NCBI GenBank assembly: GCA_963702705.1
Contig: CAVPDR010000007.1
Location: 310,001 to 374,000, forward strand
Reading direction: 5' to 3'
Length of the DNA: 64,000 nucleotides
Source of the DNA: VRUE01 sp963702705
GTDB taxonomy: Bacteria; Actinomycetota; Thermoleophilia; Solirubrobacterales; 70-9
Position 1 is the stretch's first letter. Every line of letters begins with the position of its first letter. The translations under genes and the position numbers were made by a program. Positions 23,395 to 32,418 of the stretch are shown piece after piece. Below the pieces are notes generated by a model that made no database searches, had not been told where the DNA came from, and was given only the letters and a program-made list of their open reading frames with translations.

Positions 23395-23547
23395 GGGGGT
23401 GGCGGGTGCGCCTCTGGGGGAATGTCGCGAAGCGGCGGAAATGCAATCCGATAAATGCGCGGGCACGGCCCGCGCTCCTTATTCGGAGCTAAGCGCGCGA
23501 AGCGCGCGTGCGACATAAATTCCCCCAGAGGCGCACCCGCCACCCCC
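23395..23547 (-). repeat. Structured palindromic element, copy B (inverted)
   Basis: Perfect 29-bp outer arms (23395-23423 with 23519-23547) enclose a 95-base interior. Read on the minus strand, this interior matches copy A almost throughout. The outer arms differ from copy A at roughly a third of positions yet are fully complementary here. The third internal hairpin is GCGCGGGC-CGT-GCCCGCGC, against GCGCGGC-TAAC-GCCGCGC in copy A, which is compensatory change. Confidence 0.75.
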
Positions 23548-23559
23548 TACCGGGCCCGT

Positions 23560-24183
23560 CTAGCTGCGGCGGCGCGGCAGGGTGTGGAAGACGACGTCCC
23601 AGATTGGCGAGGAGACGCCGTAGCCGAAGCGGTGGTCCTGGAAGTGGTGGCGCATGTGCTGCTCGCGCAGTCGCTTGCCGAACTCGGACTTGGGCACGAA
23701 GTGGTGCACGTAGTAGTGCGTGTAGTCGTAGAAGAGGTAGCCGGCGATGAAGCCGGCGAAGAGCGGGTAGGCCGCCGGGGTGCCGAAGAGCAGCGTGAAG
23801 CCGAAGTAGAAGAGGGCGGCGAGGGGGATCGCCACCGCCGGCGGCATCACCAGGCGCAGCTTGTCGTTGGGATGGTCGTGGTGGATGCCGTGGATGATGA
23901 AGTGCATGCGCCGGCCGACAGCGTTGTCGGGCTCCCAGTGGAAGACGAGGCGGTGCAGCCAGTACTCGGTCAGCGTCCAGATGCCGATTCCGCCGAGGCT
24001 GAGCAGGAGCAGCTGCCAGGCCGCGTAGCCGTGGCTTGCGCCGAGCCACTCGCCGGCGACGACGACCGGCACGAAGACGATCGCCGGCACGGCGGGGTGC
24101 ACGCGCGAGAAGAAGTTGAGGAAGTCGCTCTCGAACAGCTGGGGCGATGCTGCGAGCTTGTCGGTCCGGCTGGAGGAATCCAT
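23560..24183 (-). CDS. Fatty acid hydroxylase / sterol desaturase superfamily protein
   Basis: 207 residues from ATG 24183 (MDSSSRTDKLAAS); a longer frame to 24255 is less likely. Four hydrophobic helices surround the histidine clusters typical of the superfamily: EYWLHRLVFH, FIIHGIHHDHPND, YVHHFVP and HMRHHFQDH. These bind a di-iron centre that hydroxylates lipids at the membrane. Length and motif order resemble Scs7-like fatty acid 2-hydroxylases more than carotene hydroxylases. It is convergent to the PucR-type gene and divergent from the small Cys-rich gene at 24310. Confidence 0.87.
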   Translation of the reverse strand: MDSSSRTDKLAASPQLFESDFLNFFSRVHPAVPAIVFVPVVVAGEWLGASHGYAAWQLLLLSLGGIGIWTLTEYWLHRLVFHWEPDNAVGRRMHFIIHGIHHDHPNDKLRLVMPPAVAIPLAALFYFGFTLLFGTPAAYPLFAGFIAGYLFYDYTHYYVHHFVPKSEFGKRLREQHMRHHFQDHRFGYGVSSPIWDVVFHTLPRRRS

Positions 24184-24309
24184 CCGCGGCAATGGTAGCG
24201 GCGGCCACTCCCGGCTTCCGCAAGACGCGGGGAAGATGTGACGAGCCTGTGTCAAAGACGTTGCGCTTTGCGGGAATGCCAGTCACGAAACACGCACGGC
24301 GGTGGCAAT

Positions 24310-24501
24310 ATGCGCGCCGTGCCCCGCAAGCCCAAGCCGCCGACCTGCGACGACTGCTACTTCCGCAAGAACCTGCTCTGCGCACTCGAGTTGGAGGAGC
24401 CGTGCACGACGTTCCGGCCCAACCGGCCCGAGGGGCTGGTGCCGCCGAGGCAGCCCGTGCTTTTGATGCGGCCGCCCCGCTGGGCTTCTCAGACAGCCTG
24501 A
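24310..24501 (+). CDS. Small four-cysteine protein
   Basis: 63 residues from ATG 24310. A basic start (RAVPRKPKPP) is followed by CDDCYFRKNLLCALELEEPC, a C-x2-C-x8-C-x8-C pattern that could bind zinc or an iron-sulfur cluster, and then a Pro/Arg tail. No clear ribosome site is visible. The Cys pattern and normal codon use argue for a real gene. Unknown function; metal binding is inferred. A hairpin-forming repeat begins 10 bases after its stop. Confidence 0.5.
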   Translation: MRAVPRKPKPPTCDDCYFRKNLLCALELEEPCTTFRPNRPEGLVPPRQPVLLMRPPRWASQTA

Positions 24502-24510
24502 GGGTGTAGG

Positions 24511-24612
24511 CGCGGCGGGTCCTGTCGCCGCAGGGGACCCACCGCCCCTTCCGGTCGCTGAAGCGTCCTCAGGGGCGGTCCCCCCTGCGACGCCACCCCC
24601 CGCGAGTAGCCG
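24511..24612 (+). repeat. 102-base intergenic repeat, copy 1
   Basis: This 102-base stretch between the small Cys gene and hsp20 is repeated at 57646-57747 in the same orientation with six mismatches. It is an imperfect hairpin: CGCAGGGGACC...GCCCCT pairs with AGGGGCGGTCCCCCCTGCG, and the ends CGCGGCGGGT and ACCCCCCGCG pair in part. It contains no open frame with a start. Both copies lie between co-directional genes. Confidence 0.8.
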
Positions 24613-24621
24613 GGTCTGGCT

Positions 24622-25029
24622 ATGTTTTGGCCTATGCCGGAGCGGGACCTCTATGCGTGGGCGCGGACCACTTATGTCAGCAAGCGGAGCAGGGGCTTCA
24701 CTCCGAACGTGGATGTCTATTACTGCGGGGAACCGCAGCAGGCGGTAGTGAAGGTCGATCTGGCCGGGGTGGAGCTTTCGGACGTCGGGATCGAGGTCTC
24801 CGGGCGGCAGCTGGCGATCATGGGAGAACGGCCGGTGCAGGAGACCGAGGGGCGGGTCTACCAGCAGGTCGAGATTCCATCGGGGCCGTTTCGGCGCGTG
24901 GTCGAGCTGCAGGTTGACGTCGATGCGGAGCGGGCCAAGGCCACTTACGAGGACGGGGTCTTGCGAATCGAGCTGCCTTTGCGCGACCCGGCTGAGAGCA
25001 CGCGCCGGGTCCCGATCGGGAGGGATTAG
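24622..25029 (+). CDS. Small heat-shock protein, Hsp20/alpha-crystallin family
   Basis: 135 residues from ATG 24622; ATG 24634 (MPERDLYAWART) is as likely. The alpha-crystallin domain spans about 28-120: FTPNVDVYYCGEPQQAVVKVDLAGVE at its start, the QLAIMGER strand, and the closing ATYEDGVLRIELPL, which ends in the family's G-x-L motif. It is an ATP-independent holdase that oligomerises around unfolding proteins. lon follows 25 bases downstream, so chaperone and protease are probably co-expressed. No CIRCE or HAIR-type operator is visible upstream. Confidence 0.92.
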   Translation: MFWPMPERDLYAWARTTYVSKRSRGFTPNVDVYYCGEPQQAVVKVDLAGVELSDVGIEVSGRQLAIMGERPVQETEGRVYQQVEIPSGPFRRVVELQVDVDAERAKATYEDGVLRIELPLRDPAESTRRVPIGRD

Positions 25030-25054
25030 TGCCGACCCCCGAGAGGCGGCACTG

Positions 25055-27436
25055 ATGGAGGGCAGCCCGGTGCTCGAGGTTGTCGACTCGCTCGACGCCG
25101 AGAACGCCATCCGCGCCAACGAGCCCCTGCCCGATGCGCTGCCCGTCCTGCCGCTGCGCGAGACGGTCACCTTCCCCGAGACGCTGACGCCGCTCGCGGT
25201 CGGCCAGGAGCGCTCGATCAAACTGGTCGACGATGTGCTCGGCGCCAACCGGATGCTGGCGATGGTCGCCGCCCGCGACCCCGAGAACGAGGAGCCCGGG
25301 CCCGACGACCTCTACGACATCGGCGTGGTCGGCGTCGTGGCCCGCATGCTCAAGGTGCCCGACGGCACCCTGCGCGTCCTCGTCCAGGGCGCCCAGCGGG
25401 TGCGCCTCGGCCCCTACGTCGCCGAGCAGCCGTACCTGGTGGCGCGGATCGCCGAGCTTCACGACGTGGTCGCGGACGGCCCGGAGCTGGAGGCGCTGAC
25501 CCGCAACGTGCAGCGCACCTTCTCGCAGATCATCGAGCAGATCCCCTACCTGCCCGAGGAGCTGCAGATGGCGGTCGCCAACCTCGACGACCCGGCGGCC
25601 CTGGCCCACCTGATCGCCGGCGCGCTGCGCATCTCAACCGAGGAGAAGCAGAAGCTGCTCGAAGAGCTCGACGTCGTCGCCCGCCTCCGCCACCTCTCCC
25701 AGATCCTCACCCGCGAGCTCGAGGTGGTCCAGCTCGGCAGCCAGATCCAGTCGCAAGTCGAGTCCGAGATCGACAAGGGGCAGCGCGAGTTCTTCCTGCG
25801 CCAGCAGATGAAAGCGATCCAGGACGAGCTCGGGGAGGGCGACGAGCAGCAGGCGGAAGTCAACGAACTGCGCGAGAAGATCGAGGCGGCGAAGCTCCCC
25901 GAGCACGCCCGGAAGGCGGCCGACCGCGAGCTCTCGCGGCTGGAGAAGCTGCCGCCGGCGGCAGCCGAGCACGGGGTTATCCGCACCTACCTCGAGTGGC
26001 TGACCGAGCTGCCCTGGGCGGCCGAGAGCGAGGACAACCTCGACATCGTTCACGCCCGCGAGGTGCTCGATGCCGACCACTACGACCTCGAACAGGTCAA
26101 GGATCGGATCCTCGAGTACCTGGCGGTGCGCAAGCTGAAACCCGACTCGCCCGGGCCGATCCTCTGCTTCGTCGGCCCCCCCGGCGTCGGCAAGACCAGC
26201 CTCGGGCGCTCGATCGCCAAAGCCCTCGGCCGCGAGTTCGAGCGAATCTCGGTCGGCGGTGTCCGTGACGAGGCCGAGATTCGGGGCCACCGCCGCACCT
26301 ACATCGGCGCTCTGCCCGGCGCGATCGTCCGCGCCCTGCGCGACGCCGGTTCCCGCAACCCCGTCTTCATGATCGACGAGATCGACAAGATGGGCGCCGA
26401 TTTCCGCGGCGATCCGGCCTCGGCGATGCTCGAGGTGCTCGACCCGGCCCAGAACGACTCCTTCCGCGACCACTACCTCGACCTCGAGTTCGACCTCTCC
26501 GAGGTGCTCTTCATCGCCACCGCCAACGTGCTCGACACGATCCCCGGCCCGCTGCAGGACCGGATGGAGACGATCGAGTTGGCCGGCTACACGCAGGAAG
26601 AGAAGAAGCACATCGCCCGCCGTTACCTGGTCCCGCGCCAGATCAAGGCCAACGGACTGAAGGCCGCGCAGATCGAGTTCGCCGACCCGGCCCTGGCAGC
26701 GATCATCGACGAGTACACGCGCGAGGCCGGGGTGCGCGGCCTCGAGCGCCAGATCGGCACGATCTGCCGCAAAGTCGCGCGCAAGGTCGCCGAGGGAAAG
26801 GCGAAGGGCAAGGAGAGGATCTCGGCCAAACGCGCACGGGAGCTGCTCGGCCGCCGTCGTGTCTTCGCCGAGCAGCGCCGTCGCACCAAGGTTCCGGGCG
26901 TCGCCACCGGCCTCGCCTGGACGCCGACCGGCGGCGACGTGCTCTTCATCGAGGCGACCTCGATGCCGGGCTCCGGCTCACTGACGATCACCGGTCAGCT
27001 CGGCGAGGTGATGAAGGAGTCGGCGCAGGCAGCGCTCTCCTACGTCCGCGGCCACTGGCGCGAGATCGCCCCCGACCTCGGCGAGGAATGGTTCGCCGAG
27101 CACGACATCCACATCCACGTGCCGGCCGGCGCCGTGCCCAAGGACGGCCCCTCGGCGGGCGTGGCGATGACGGTGGCGCTGAGCTCGCTGGTCGGCGGCC
27201 GACCGGTGCGCAACGATGTGGCGATGACCGGCGAGGTGACGCTGACCGGCCAGGTGTTGCCGATCGGTGGCTTGAAGGAGAAGTCGTTGGCGGCGCAGCG
27301 GGCCGGAATCAAGCGGGTTCTGGTGCCGGAGCGAAACGAGGGCGACGTGGCCGAGATTCCCGAGCACGAGCGCAGCGAGCTGGAGTTCGTCTACGTGAGC
27401 GAGGTCGCGAAGGCGATCGCAGAGGCCCTGGCCTAG
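25055..27436 (+). CDS. lon: ATP-dependent protease Lon
   Basis: 793 residues from ATG 25055 (MEGSPVLEVVDSL). The open frame extends upstream into hsp20 in another frame and that part is rejected. The N-terminal substrate domain begins LPVLPLRETVTFPETLTPLAV. The AAA+ module has Walker A GPPGVGKTS and Walker B VFMIDEIDK. The protease domain has the Ser-Lys dyad in PKDGPSAGVAMT and GGLKEKSLAA. Length is normal for LonA. It degrades misfolded and regulatory proteins in the cytoplasm. It follows hsp20 directly and the glycosyltransferase gene starts five bases after it. Confidence 0.96.
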   Translation: MEGSPVLEVVDSLDAENAIRANEPLPDALPVLPLRETVTFPETLTPLAVGQERSIKLVDDVLGANRMLAMVAARDPENEEPGPDDLYDIGVVGVVARMLKVPDGTLRVLVQGAQRVRLGPYVAEQPYLVARIAELHDVVADGPELEALTRNVQRTFSQIIEQIPYLPEELQMAVANLDDPAALAHLIAGALRISTEEKQKLLEELDVVARLRHLSQILTRELEVVQLGSQIQSQVESEIDKGQREFFLRQQMKAIQDELGEGDEQQAEVNELREKIEAAKLPEHARKAADRELSRLEKLPPAAAEHGVIRTYLEWLTELPWAAESEDNLDIVHAREVLDADHYDLEQVKDRILEYLAVRKLKPDSPGPILCFVGPPGVGKTSLGRSIAKALGREFERISVGGVRDEAEIRGHRRTYIGALPGAIVRALRDAGSRNPVFMIDEIDKMGADFRGDPASAMLEVLDPAQNDSFRDHYLDLEFDLSEVLFIATANVLDTIPGPLQDRMETIELAGYTQEEKKHIARRYLVPRQIKANGLKAAQIEFADPALAAIIDEYTREAGVRGLERQIGTICRKVARKVAEGKAKGKERISAKRARELLGRRRVFAEQRRRTKVPGVATGLAWTPTGGDVLFIEATSMPGSGSLTITGQLGEVMKESAQAALSYVRGHWREIAPDLGEEWFAEHDIHIHVPAGAVPKDGPSAGVAMTVALSSLVGGRPVRNDVAMTGEVTLTGQVLPIGGLKEKSLAAQRAGIKRVLVPERNEGDVAEIPEHERSELEFVYVSEVAKAIAEALA

Positions 27437-27440
27437 TCAA

Positions 27441-28982
27441 ATGGAGGCCGCTGGGGCGCTGGGCAGGGGCAGCCTGTCGACGTATCTGGAGGCGGCCGGC
27501 GAGGCGGTGCGCTCGCGCTCGCGAACCTTCTGGATCGTCGCCGGCCTGACCGTCGCCGCCACGGCGCTGCGCTTCGCGACGATCGGCGTCCAGAGCTACC
27601 ACCACGACGAGATCGTCACCGCCAGCCGCATCCTCCGCGACGGCTTCTGGCACGCGATGGAAGCGGTCGGCTTCAGCGAGTCGGCGCCGCCGCTCTACTA
27701 CGTGCTGGCCTGGCTCTGGACCCAGGTGACCGGCACCGGCGAGGCCGGCCTGCGTTCGGTCTCCGCCCTCGCCGGGGTCGCCAGCGTCCCCGTTGCCTAC
27801 GCGCTCGGTGCCCAGCTCAGCGGCCGCCGCGCCGGCATCGTCGCCGCGGCCCTGGTCGCGGTCAACCCGATGCTGGTCTGGTACTCCCAGGAGGCCCGCG
27901 CCTACGCGCTCTTCGCCCTGCTAACCGCGCTTTCGCTGCTCTACTTCGTGCGGGCACTGGACCAGGGCCGCCGCCGCGACATCGTCGCCTGGGGGATCGC
28001 CTCGGCCCTGGCTCTCGGCACCCACTACTTCGCCGCCTTCCCGATCGCCGCCGAGGCGCTCTGGTTGCTGCGCCGGCGCGGCAGGGCGACCGTGCCCGGC
28101 ATCGGCATCGTCGCCGCGGCCGGCCTGCTGCTGGCGCCGCTGGCGATCCACCAGATGTCGATCGGCCACGCCGAGTGGATCGGCAACTTCAGTCTCGGCC
28201 ACCGGATCTGGGAGACCGGGCTCACCTTCATGCTGGGGGAGACCGGCGACATCATCGCCCGGCCCGAGCACCCGCTGCTCGCCGTCGTCCCGGTCCTGCT
28301 CGCTGCCACGGCACTGGTGCTGGTCCTGATGCGTGGCGACCGCCGCGAGCAGCGTGCCGCCGGCGTCCCTCTGGTGCTGGCCGCGGTGACGGTCGTGATC
28401 CCGGTCGCGCTCGGACTGCTCTCCCCGGGCAAGGACTACGTCCTCGCCCGCAACCTGCTGCCGGCCCTGGTGCCGCTGCTGGTCGCCGTCGCCGTCGGCT
28501 TCAGCCTGAGCCGCGCCCGCCGTGGCGGCACGGTCCTCGCCGCGGCCCTGGTCCTCTACTCGCTCGGCTTCTCGATCTGGGCCGGCATCTCTCCGGCGCT
28601 GCAGCGGCCCGACTGGAGCGCGGTCGCCTCGGCCATCGGCGAACCGGCCGCGCCGCGGGCGATGGTCACCTGGACCCTGGGCGAGGCTTCGCTGCGCTAC
28701 TACCTCTCGACCGGCTCGATCCAGGTCCAGCCAGCCGACGGCTTCAAGTGGTGGGTCGGCGAAATCGACTTCATCTCCGACGGCCCGGCGCCGCCCCCCC
28801 CGGCCAGACTGCTGGGACCGGGTTTCCGCCAGGCGGGCTACGAACAGGTCGGCCGTCTCTACGTGCGGCGCTACGCGCACGTCGGCCCGGGCCTGGAGCC
28901 ATTGCGGCTGGGAACGATCCGCAGCGCGGAGCTTGGCTTCCGCACGAACGGGGTACTACTTGACGGCATCAGCCCGCGGTGA
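27441..28982 (+). CDS. GT39-like membrane glycosyltransferase
   Basis: 513 residues from ATG 27441 with roughly ten membrane helices. The first outside loop carries SYHHDEIVTA, where the acidic residue matches the catalytic Asp/Glu of PMT/ArnT-type GT-C enzymes. SESAPPLYYVLAWLW and NPMLVWYSQEARAYAL are further signature segments of this class. The C-terminal 110 residues are soluble and probably external. Such enzymes move a sugar from a polyprenyl-phosphate donor to proteins or lipids outside the membrane. Donor and acceptor are unknown. The gene lies five bases after lon. Confidence 0.82.
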   Translation: MEAAGALGRGSLSTYLEAAGEAVRSRSRTFWIVAGLTVAATALRFATIGVQSYHHDEIVTASRILRDGFWHAMEAVGFSESAPPLYYVLAWLWTQVTGTGEAGLRSVSALAGVASVPVAYALGAQLSGRRAGIVAAALVAVNPMLVWYSQEARAYALFALLTALSLLYFVRALDQGRRRDIVAWGIASALALGTHYFAAFPIAAEALWLLRRRGRATVPGIGIVAAAGLLLAPLAIHQMSIGHAEWIGNFSLGHRIWETGLTFMLGETGDIIARPEHPLLAVVPVLLAATALVLVLMRGDRREQRAAGVPLVLAAVTVVIPVALGLLSPGKDYVLARNLLPALVPLLVAVAVGFSLSRARRGGTVLAAALVLYSLGFSIWAGISPALQRPDWSAVASAIGEPAAPRAMVTWTLGEASLRYYLSTGSIQVQPADGFKWWVGEIDFISDGPAPPPPARLLGPGFRQAGYEQVGRLYVRRYAHVGPGLEPLRLGTIRSAELGFRTNGVLLDGISPR

Positions 28983-29039
28983 CGCAAAATGATTTCGAGT
29001 TATCCTGACCGTCCCCGGAGATATCAGCGAGGAGAAGGC

Positions 29040-29465
29040 ATGAGCAAGACACGGGCGACCCAGGCCGCCGATCTTTATTCGACCGCACGCGAGAACCCCT
29101 ACGTGCAGCGTCTCGTCGAGGACGAAGAGCTGCGCGACAGCCTCAAGAACGCTTTCGAAGCGGCCAAGGGCGCCTACGGCCGGGCGACCAGCAACGGCAG
29201 CGCGGTCAAGGCGGTCACCAGCGACAAGAAGGTGCAGCGCGACCTGCACACCGCCGCCGAGAACCTGCGCGACGTCTCGGAGCGGCTGCGGGCGCCGAAG
29301 AAGCGCAAGAAGAGCCGCCTCGGCCGCCTCGTCCTGCTCGCCATCGTCGGCGCCATCGTCGCCCTGATCGTCAGCGAGGACGCTCGCAAGACCGTGCTCG
29401 ACGCCCTCTTCGGCGCCGAGGAGGAGTTCGAGTACACGAGCACGACATCGATAAACGGGTCCTGA
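29040..29465 (+). CDS. Hypothetical single-helix membrane protein
   Basis: 141 residues from ATG 29040, with GAGGAGAAGGC directly before it. The first 90 residues are soluble and helical (LYSTARENPYVQRLVEDEELRDSLKNA, then DLHTAAENLRDVSERLR). A basic stretch (PKKRKKSRLGR) leads into one membrane helix (LVLLAIVGAIVALIV) and a short acidic tail. The basic-before-helix order puts the long N-terminal part inside. I do not recognise the family; it resembles small YtxH-like or stress-related membrane proteins only in general layout. Confidence 0.65.
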   Translation: MSKTRATQAADLYSTARENPYVQRLVEDEELRDSLKNAFEAAKGAYGRATSNGSAVKAVTSDKKVQRDLHTAAENLRDVSERLRAPKKRKKSRLGRLVLLAIVGAIVALIVSEDARKTVLDALFGAEEEFEYTSTTSINGS

Positions 29466-29515
29466 ATCGCGCTCGCATCCTCGCTTGCCGCCCGTTCTCT
29501 CCTTAGACTGGATGA

Positions 29516-30124
29516 ATGGAGGCGGCGACCAAGCAACGTGAGCTGAGCGGTGAGAAGGCGCAGCGCATCATCGATGCGATGCGCCTCAGCGTTGCCAAGA
29601 GGGGCGCGGCGGGCTCGACCTTCGAGCACGTCGCCCGCGAGGCCGGGGTCAGCCGCGGCCTGCTCCACTACTACTTCGGGACCAAGGAGCAGCTGCTGGT
29701 CGAGGTGGTGAGGCGCGACGCCGAGATCCGCGTCGCCCGCCTCGACGAGCCGCTGGCCAAGGCGCAGACGGTCGACAACGTGATCGATGTCCTGCTCGCC
29801 AGCCTCACCGACCTGATCGAGAACGAGCCGGCCTTCTTCCTGCTTCTCTACGAGCTCTTCAGCGCCGGCCGCCGCAATCCCGAAATCCAGCACGAGGTCG
29901 GCCAGCTCTTCGAGCGCACCCGCTCCCACGTGGCCGAGGTGCTGCGGGTCAAGGAGCGCGAGGGAGTGCTGAAGCTCCGCCACGACGCCGAGGAGATTGT
30001 CTCCTACCTCTTCGCGATAGCCGACGGCTTCGCCCTGCAGGCGCTCTCAGACACCGAGCGCGACATCAGCGGCGGCCTCGCTGTTGCCGCCGCCTCGGGC
30101 CGCTACCTCCTGATCGACGAGTAG
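29516..30124 (+). CDS. TetR-family transcriptional regulator
   Basis: 202 residues from ATG 29516. The TetR_N helix-turn-helix is at about 14-62: KAQRIIDAMRLSVAKRGAAGSTFEHVAREAGVSRGLLHYYFGTKEQLL. The rest is an all-helical ligand and dimer domain with a hydrophobic pocket region (LIENEPAFFLLLYELFS). It sits 77 bases upstream of an MmpL transporter gene on the same strand. The gap holds repeats of GGCTGGCC, so it probably represses itself and/or the transporter. The ligand is unknown; fatty acids or drugs would be typical. Confidence 0.9.
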   Translation: MEAATKQRELSGEKAQRIIDAMRLSVAKRGAAGSTFEHVAREAGVSRGLLHYYFGTKEQLLVEVVRRDAEIRVARLDEPLAKAQTVDNVIDVLLASLTDLIENEPAFFLLLYELFSAGRRNPEIQHEVGQLFERTRSHVAEVLRVKEREGVLKLRHDAEEIVSYLFAIADGFALQALSDTERDISGGLAVAAASGRYLLIDE

Positions 30125-30164
30125 CGCGCCGCTCCAGCGGTCCAGAGTGACCGCTCGCACAGAC

Positions 30165-30200
30165 GGCTGGCCGTTCGTTCGAAAGGCTGGCCAACCAGCC
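30165..30200. promoter_or_regulatory. GGCTGGCC repeats before the MmpL start
   Basis: GGCTGGCC occurs at 30165-30172 and again at 30185-30192, 20 bases apart. The second copy is part of the inverted repeat GGCTGG-CCAA-CCAGCC (30185-30200), which touches the MmpL start codon at 30202. The site is a plausible operator for the TetR protein encoded just upstream. Confidence 0.45.
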
Positions 30201-30201
30201 A

Positions 30202-32400
30202 ATGCGTGAGTTCATGGTCAAGCTTGCAGGGTTCCTCGGCCGCCGCCGCCGCTGGGTCGTGCTCGCCTGGGTCGCCGTGCTCGCCCTCGCATTGCCGATC
30301 GCCAAACACCAGACCGACCACCTCACCGGCGGCGGCTTCGACGTTCCCGGCAGCGAATCGAAGGAGGTCAGCGACTCGCTCGAAGGGGACTTCGGTGCCA
30401 AGGTGGGCAACATCACCGTGCTGTTGCAGGCTGAGCCCGGCGCGGGTCGGGCCGCCCGCGCCGCGGCCGTTGGCCGCGTGCGCCGCTCGGTGGCGAAGCT
30501 CGACGAAGTCACCCTGCCGCCGGCCACCGCGCACCGGGCCGAGCTTTCCCTTCGGCGCAAGGGGACGGCGATGCTGCCGCTGCACAGCGAACAGTCTTCC
30601 GATCGCCAGATCGACTCCGCCGCGACCCTGCGCGAAGAACTCGACCCCGGTACTGCGACCGCGGGGGTCACCACTTACCTCGCTGGACAGCCGACGATCT
30701 GGGCGGGGATGCAGGAGCTCTCGAAGAAGGACCTCGCCAAAGCCGAGGGCGGCGGCTTCCCGATCGTCGCGATCATTCTGCTCGTCGTCTTCGGCTCGCT
30801 GGCCGCCGCCGCTCTGCCGCTCGTGCTGGGCTTCGTCAGCGTGATCGTCACCGGCGCGCTGATCTACTTCATCTCGCTGCACATGGAGACCTCGGTCTTC
30901 GTCACCAACATGGCCTCGATGATCGGGATCGGCGTGGCGATCGACTACTCCCTCTTCATCCTCGCCCGCTATCGCGAGGAGCGGGCCGCCGGTCGCGATC
31001 CGCAGGCGGCGCAGGCGCAGGCGCTCTCGACCTCCGGGCTTGCGGTGGCCTTCTCCGGCCTCGCCGTGATCGTCTCCCTCGCCGGCCTCTGGATGGTCGA
31101 CAACCAGGCGCTGCGCTCGATGGCGCTGGGGGCGATGACCGTGGTCGCCGTCTCGATCCTGACCGCGGTGACGCTGCTGCCGGCGCTGATCGCCATGCTC
31201 GGCGACCGCGTCCTGCCCGGAGGCATCGTCGCCAAGGCGCTCGGCTTCTTCCGCCGCCGCGGCGAGCGTCCCGACCGCGAGGCCTTCTGGGTGCGCTGGA
31301 CGACCCGGGTGATGGCGCATCCGTGGCGCGCCGTGATCGGCGTCTCCGCCGTGCTGCTCACCCTGGCGATCCCGTTGCTCTCGATCCAGACCGGCACCGA
31401 GGCGATCAAGCAGTTCCCCAGCGACAGCGACGTGCGGGTCGGCAACGAACTCGCCTCTGAGCAACTCGGGGGCGGCACCGACCCGGTCCAGATCGTCGCC
31501 AGCTTCGACGGCTCGAGCCTGAGCCGCGCCGACCGCGCCGCGGTGACGAGCTTCGCTCGCACGGTCGCGGCGACGCCGGGAGTCAGCTCGGTTGCGCCGC
31601 TCACCTACGCGGGCAGCGACGCCCTGATCCAGGCGACGCCGAGTGCGCCAAGCGAGTCCGACGCGGCCGTGGCGCTTGTCTCGCGACTGGGCGACACGGT
31701 CGTGCCGAGCACCGGCCTGAGCCGGATTGCCACCGTCGACGTCGGCGGCGAAACCGCGCGCAGCCAGGATGCGCGCAGCCAGATCAGCGGCTCGATGTGG
31801 AAGATCGTCCTCTTCGTGCTGGCGCTCAGCTACCTGGTGCTGATGGTGATGCTGCGCTCGCTACTGCTGCCACTGAAGGCCGTGCTGATGAACCTGCTCT
31901 CGATCGGGGCTGCGTTCGGCGTCCTCGTCGCGGTCTTCCAGTGGGGCTGGTTCTCCAACCTGCTCGGCTTCGAAAGCCAGGGCGCGCTCGACACGATCAA
32001 CGTGCCGCTGATCTTCGCCATCGTCTTCGGCCTCTCGATGGATTACGAGGTCTTCCTGATGTCGCGCATCCGCGAGCGCTACCTCGAGCACGGCGACAAC
32101 GAGCGCGCCGTCGCCGAGGGCCTCTCGAGCAGCGCCCGCACGATCTCCTCGGCGGCGCTGATCATGACCGCGGTCTTCTCCGTCTTCGTACTCACCGGCG
32201 TGCCCTCGATCAAGGAGCTCGGGCTGGGCTGCGCGGTGGCGATCGCGCTCGATGCGACCCTCGTCCGCCTGATCCTCGTTCCCGCGGCGATGAAGTTGCT
32301 CGGAAGCTGGAACTGGTGGATGCCCTCCTGGCTCGACCGGGCCTTGCCCGACCTCAGCTTCGAGAGCGGCGCACCCGAGCCCGAGCTCGAGCTGACCTGA
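30202..32400 (+). CDS. MmpL/RND-family membrane transporter
   Basis: 732 residues from ATG 30202 with the duplicated six-helix MMPL plan. The first half has VAIDYSLFILARYREE and the second FGLSMDYEVFLMSRIRERY, where the acidic residues lie in the proton relay of this family. Two extracytoplasmic domains (about 45-190 and 385-525) should shape the substrate path. It is paired with a TetR gene just upstream, as efflux or lipid-export systems often are. It is only distantly similar to the other MmpL gene at 2386. Substrate unknown. Confidence 0.92.
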   Translation: MREFMVKLAGFLGRRRRWVVLAWVAVLALALPIAKHQTDHLTGGGFDVPGSESKEVSDSLEGDFGAKVGNITVLLQAEPGAGRAARAAAVGRVRRSVAKLDEVTLPPATAHRAELSLRRKGTAMLPLHSEQSSDRQIDSAATLREELDPGTATAGVTTYLAGQPTIWAGMQELSKKDLAKAEGGGFPIVAIILLVVFGSLAAAALPLVLGFVSVIVTGALIYFISLHMETSVFVTNMASMIGIGVAIDYSLFILARYREERAAGRDPQAAQAQALSTSGLAVAFSGLAVIVSLAGLWMVDNQALRSMALGAMTVVAVSILTAVTLLPALIAMLGDRVLPGGIVAKALGFFRRRGERPDREAFWVRWTTRVMAHPWRAVIGVSAVLLTLAIPLLSIQTGTEAIKQFPSDSDVRVGNELASEQLGGGTDPVQIVASFDGSSLSRADRAAVTSFARTVAATPGVSSVAPLTYAGSDALIQATPSAPSESDAAVALVSRLGDTVVPSTGLSRIATVDVGGETARSQDARSQISGSMWKIVLFVLALSYLVLMVMLRSLLLPLKAVLMNLLSIGAAFGVLVAVFQWGWFSNLLGFESQGALDTINVPLIFAIVFGLSMDYEVFLMSRIRERYLEHGDNERAVAEGLSSSARTISSAALIMTAVFSVFVLTGVPSIKELGLGCAVAIALDATLVRLILVPAAMKLLGSWNWWMPSWLDRALPDLSFESGAPEPELELT

Positions 32401-32418
32401 GCGAATAGGCTCCCGGCC

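Noticed and set aside
23289..23492. Short open frames in the gap between the PucR-type gene and the hydroxylase gene
   Set aside because: They follow the repeats, lack ribosome sites and show no protein-like composition.
23098..23547. A CRISPR array or an insertion sequence
   Set aside because: Two inverted copies with paired arms, no regular spacers, no cas genes and no transposase frame.
24502..24621. A CIRCE or HAIR heat-shock operator before hsp20-lon
   Set aside because: No such inverted repeat is visible; the space is taken by the 102-base repeat.
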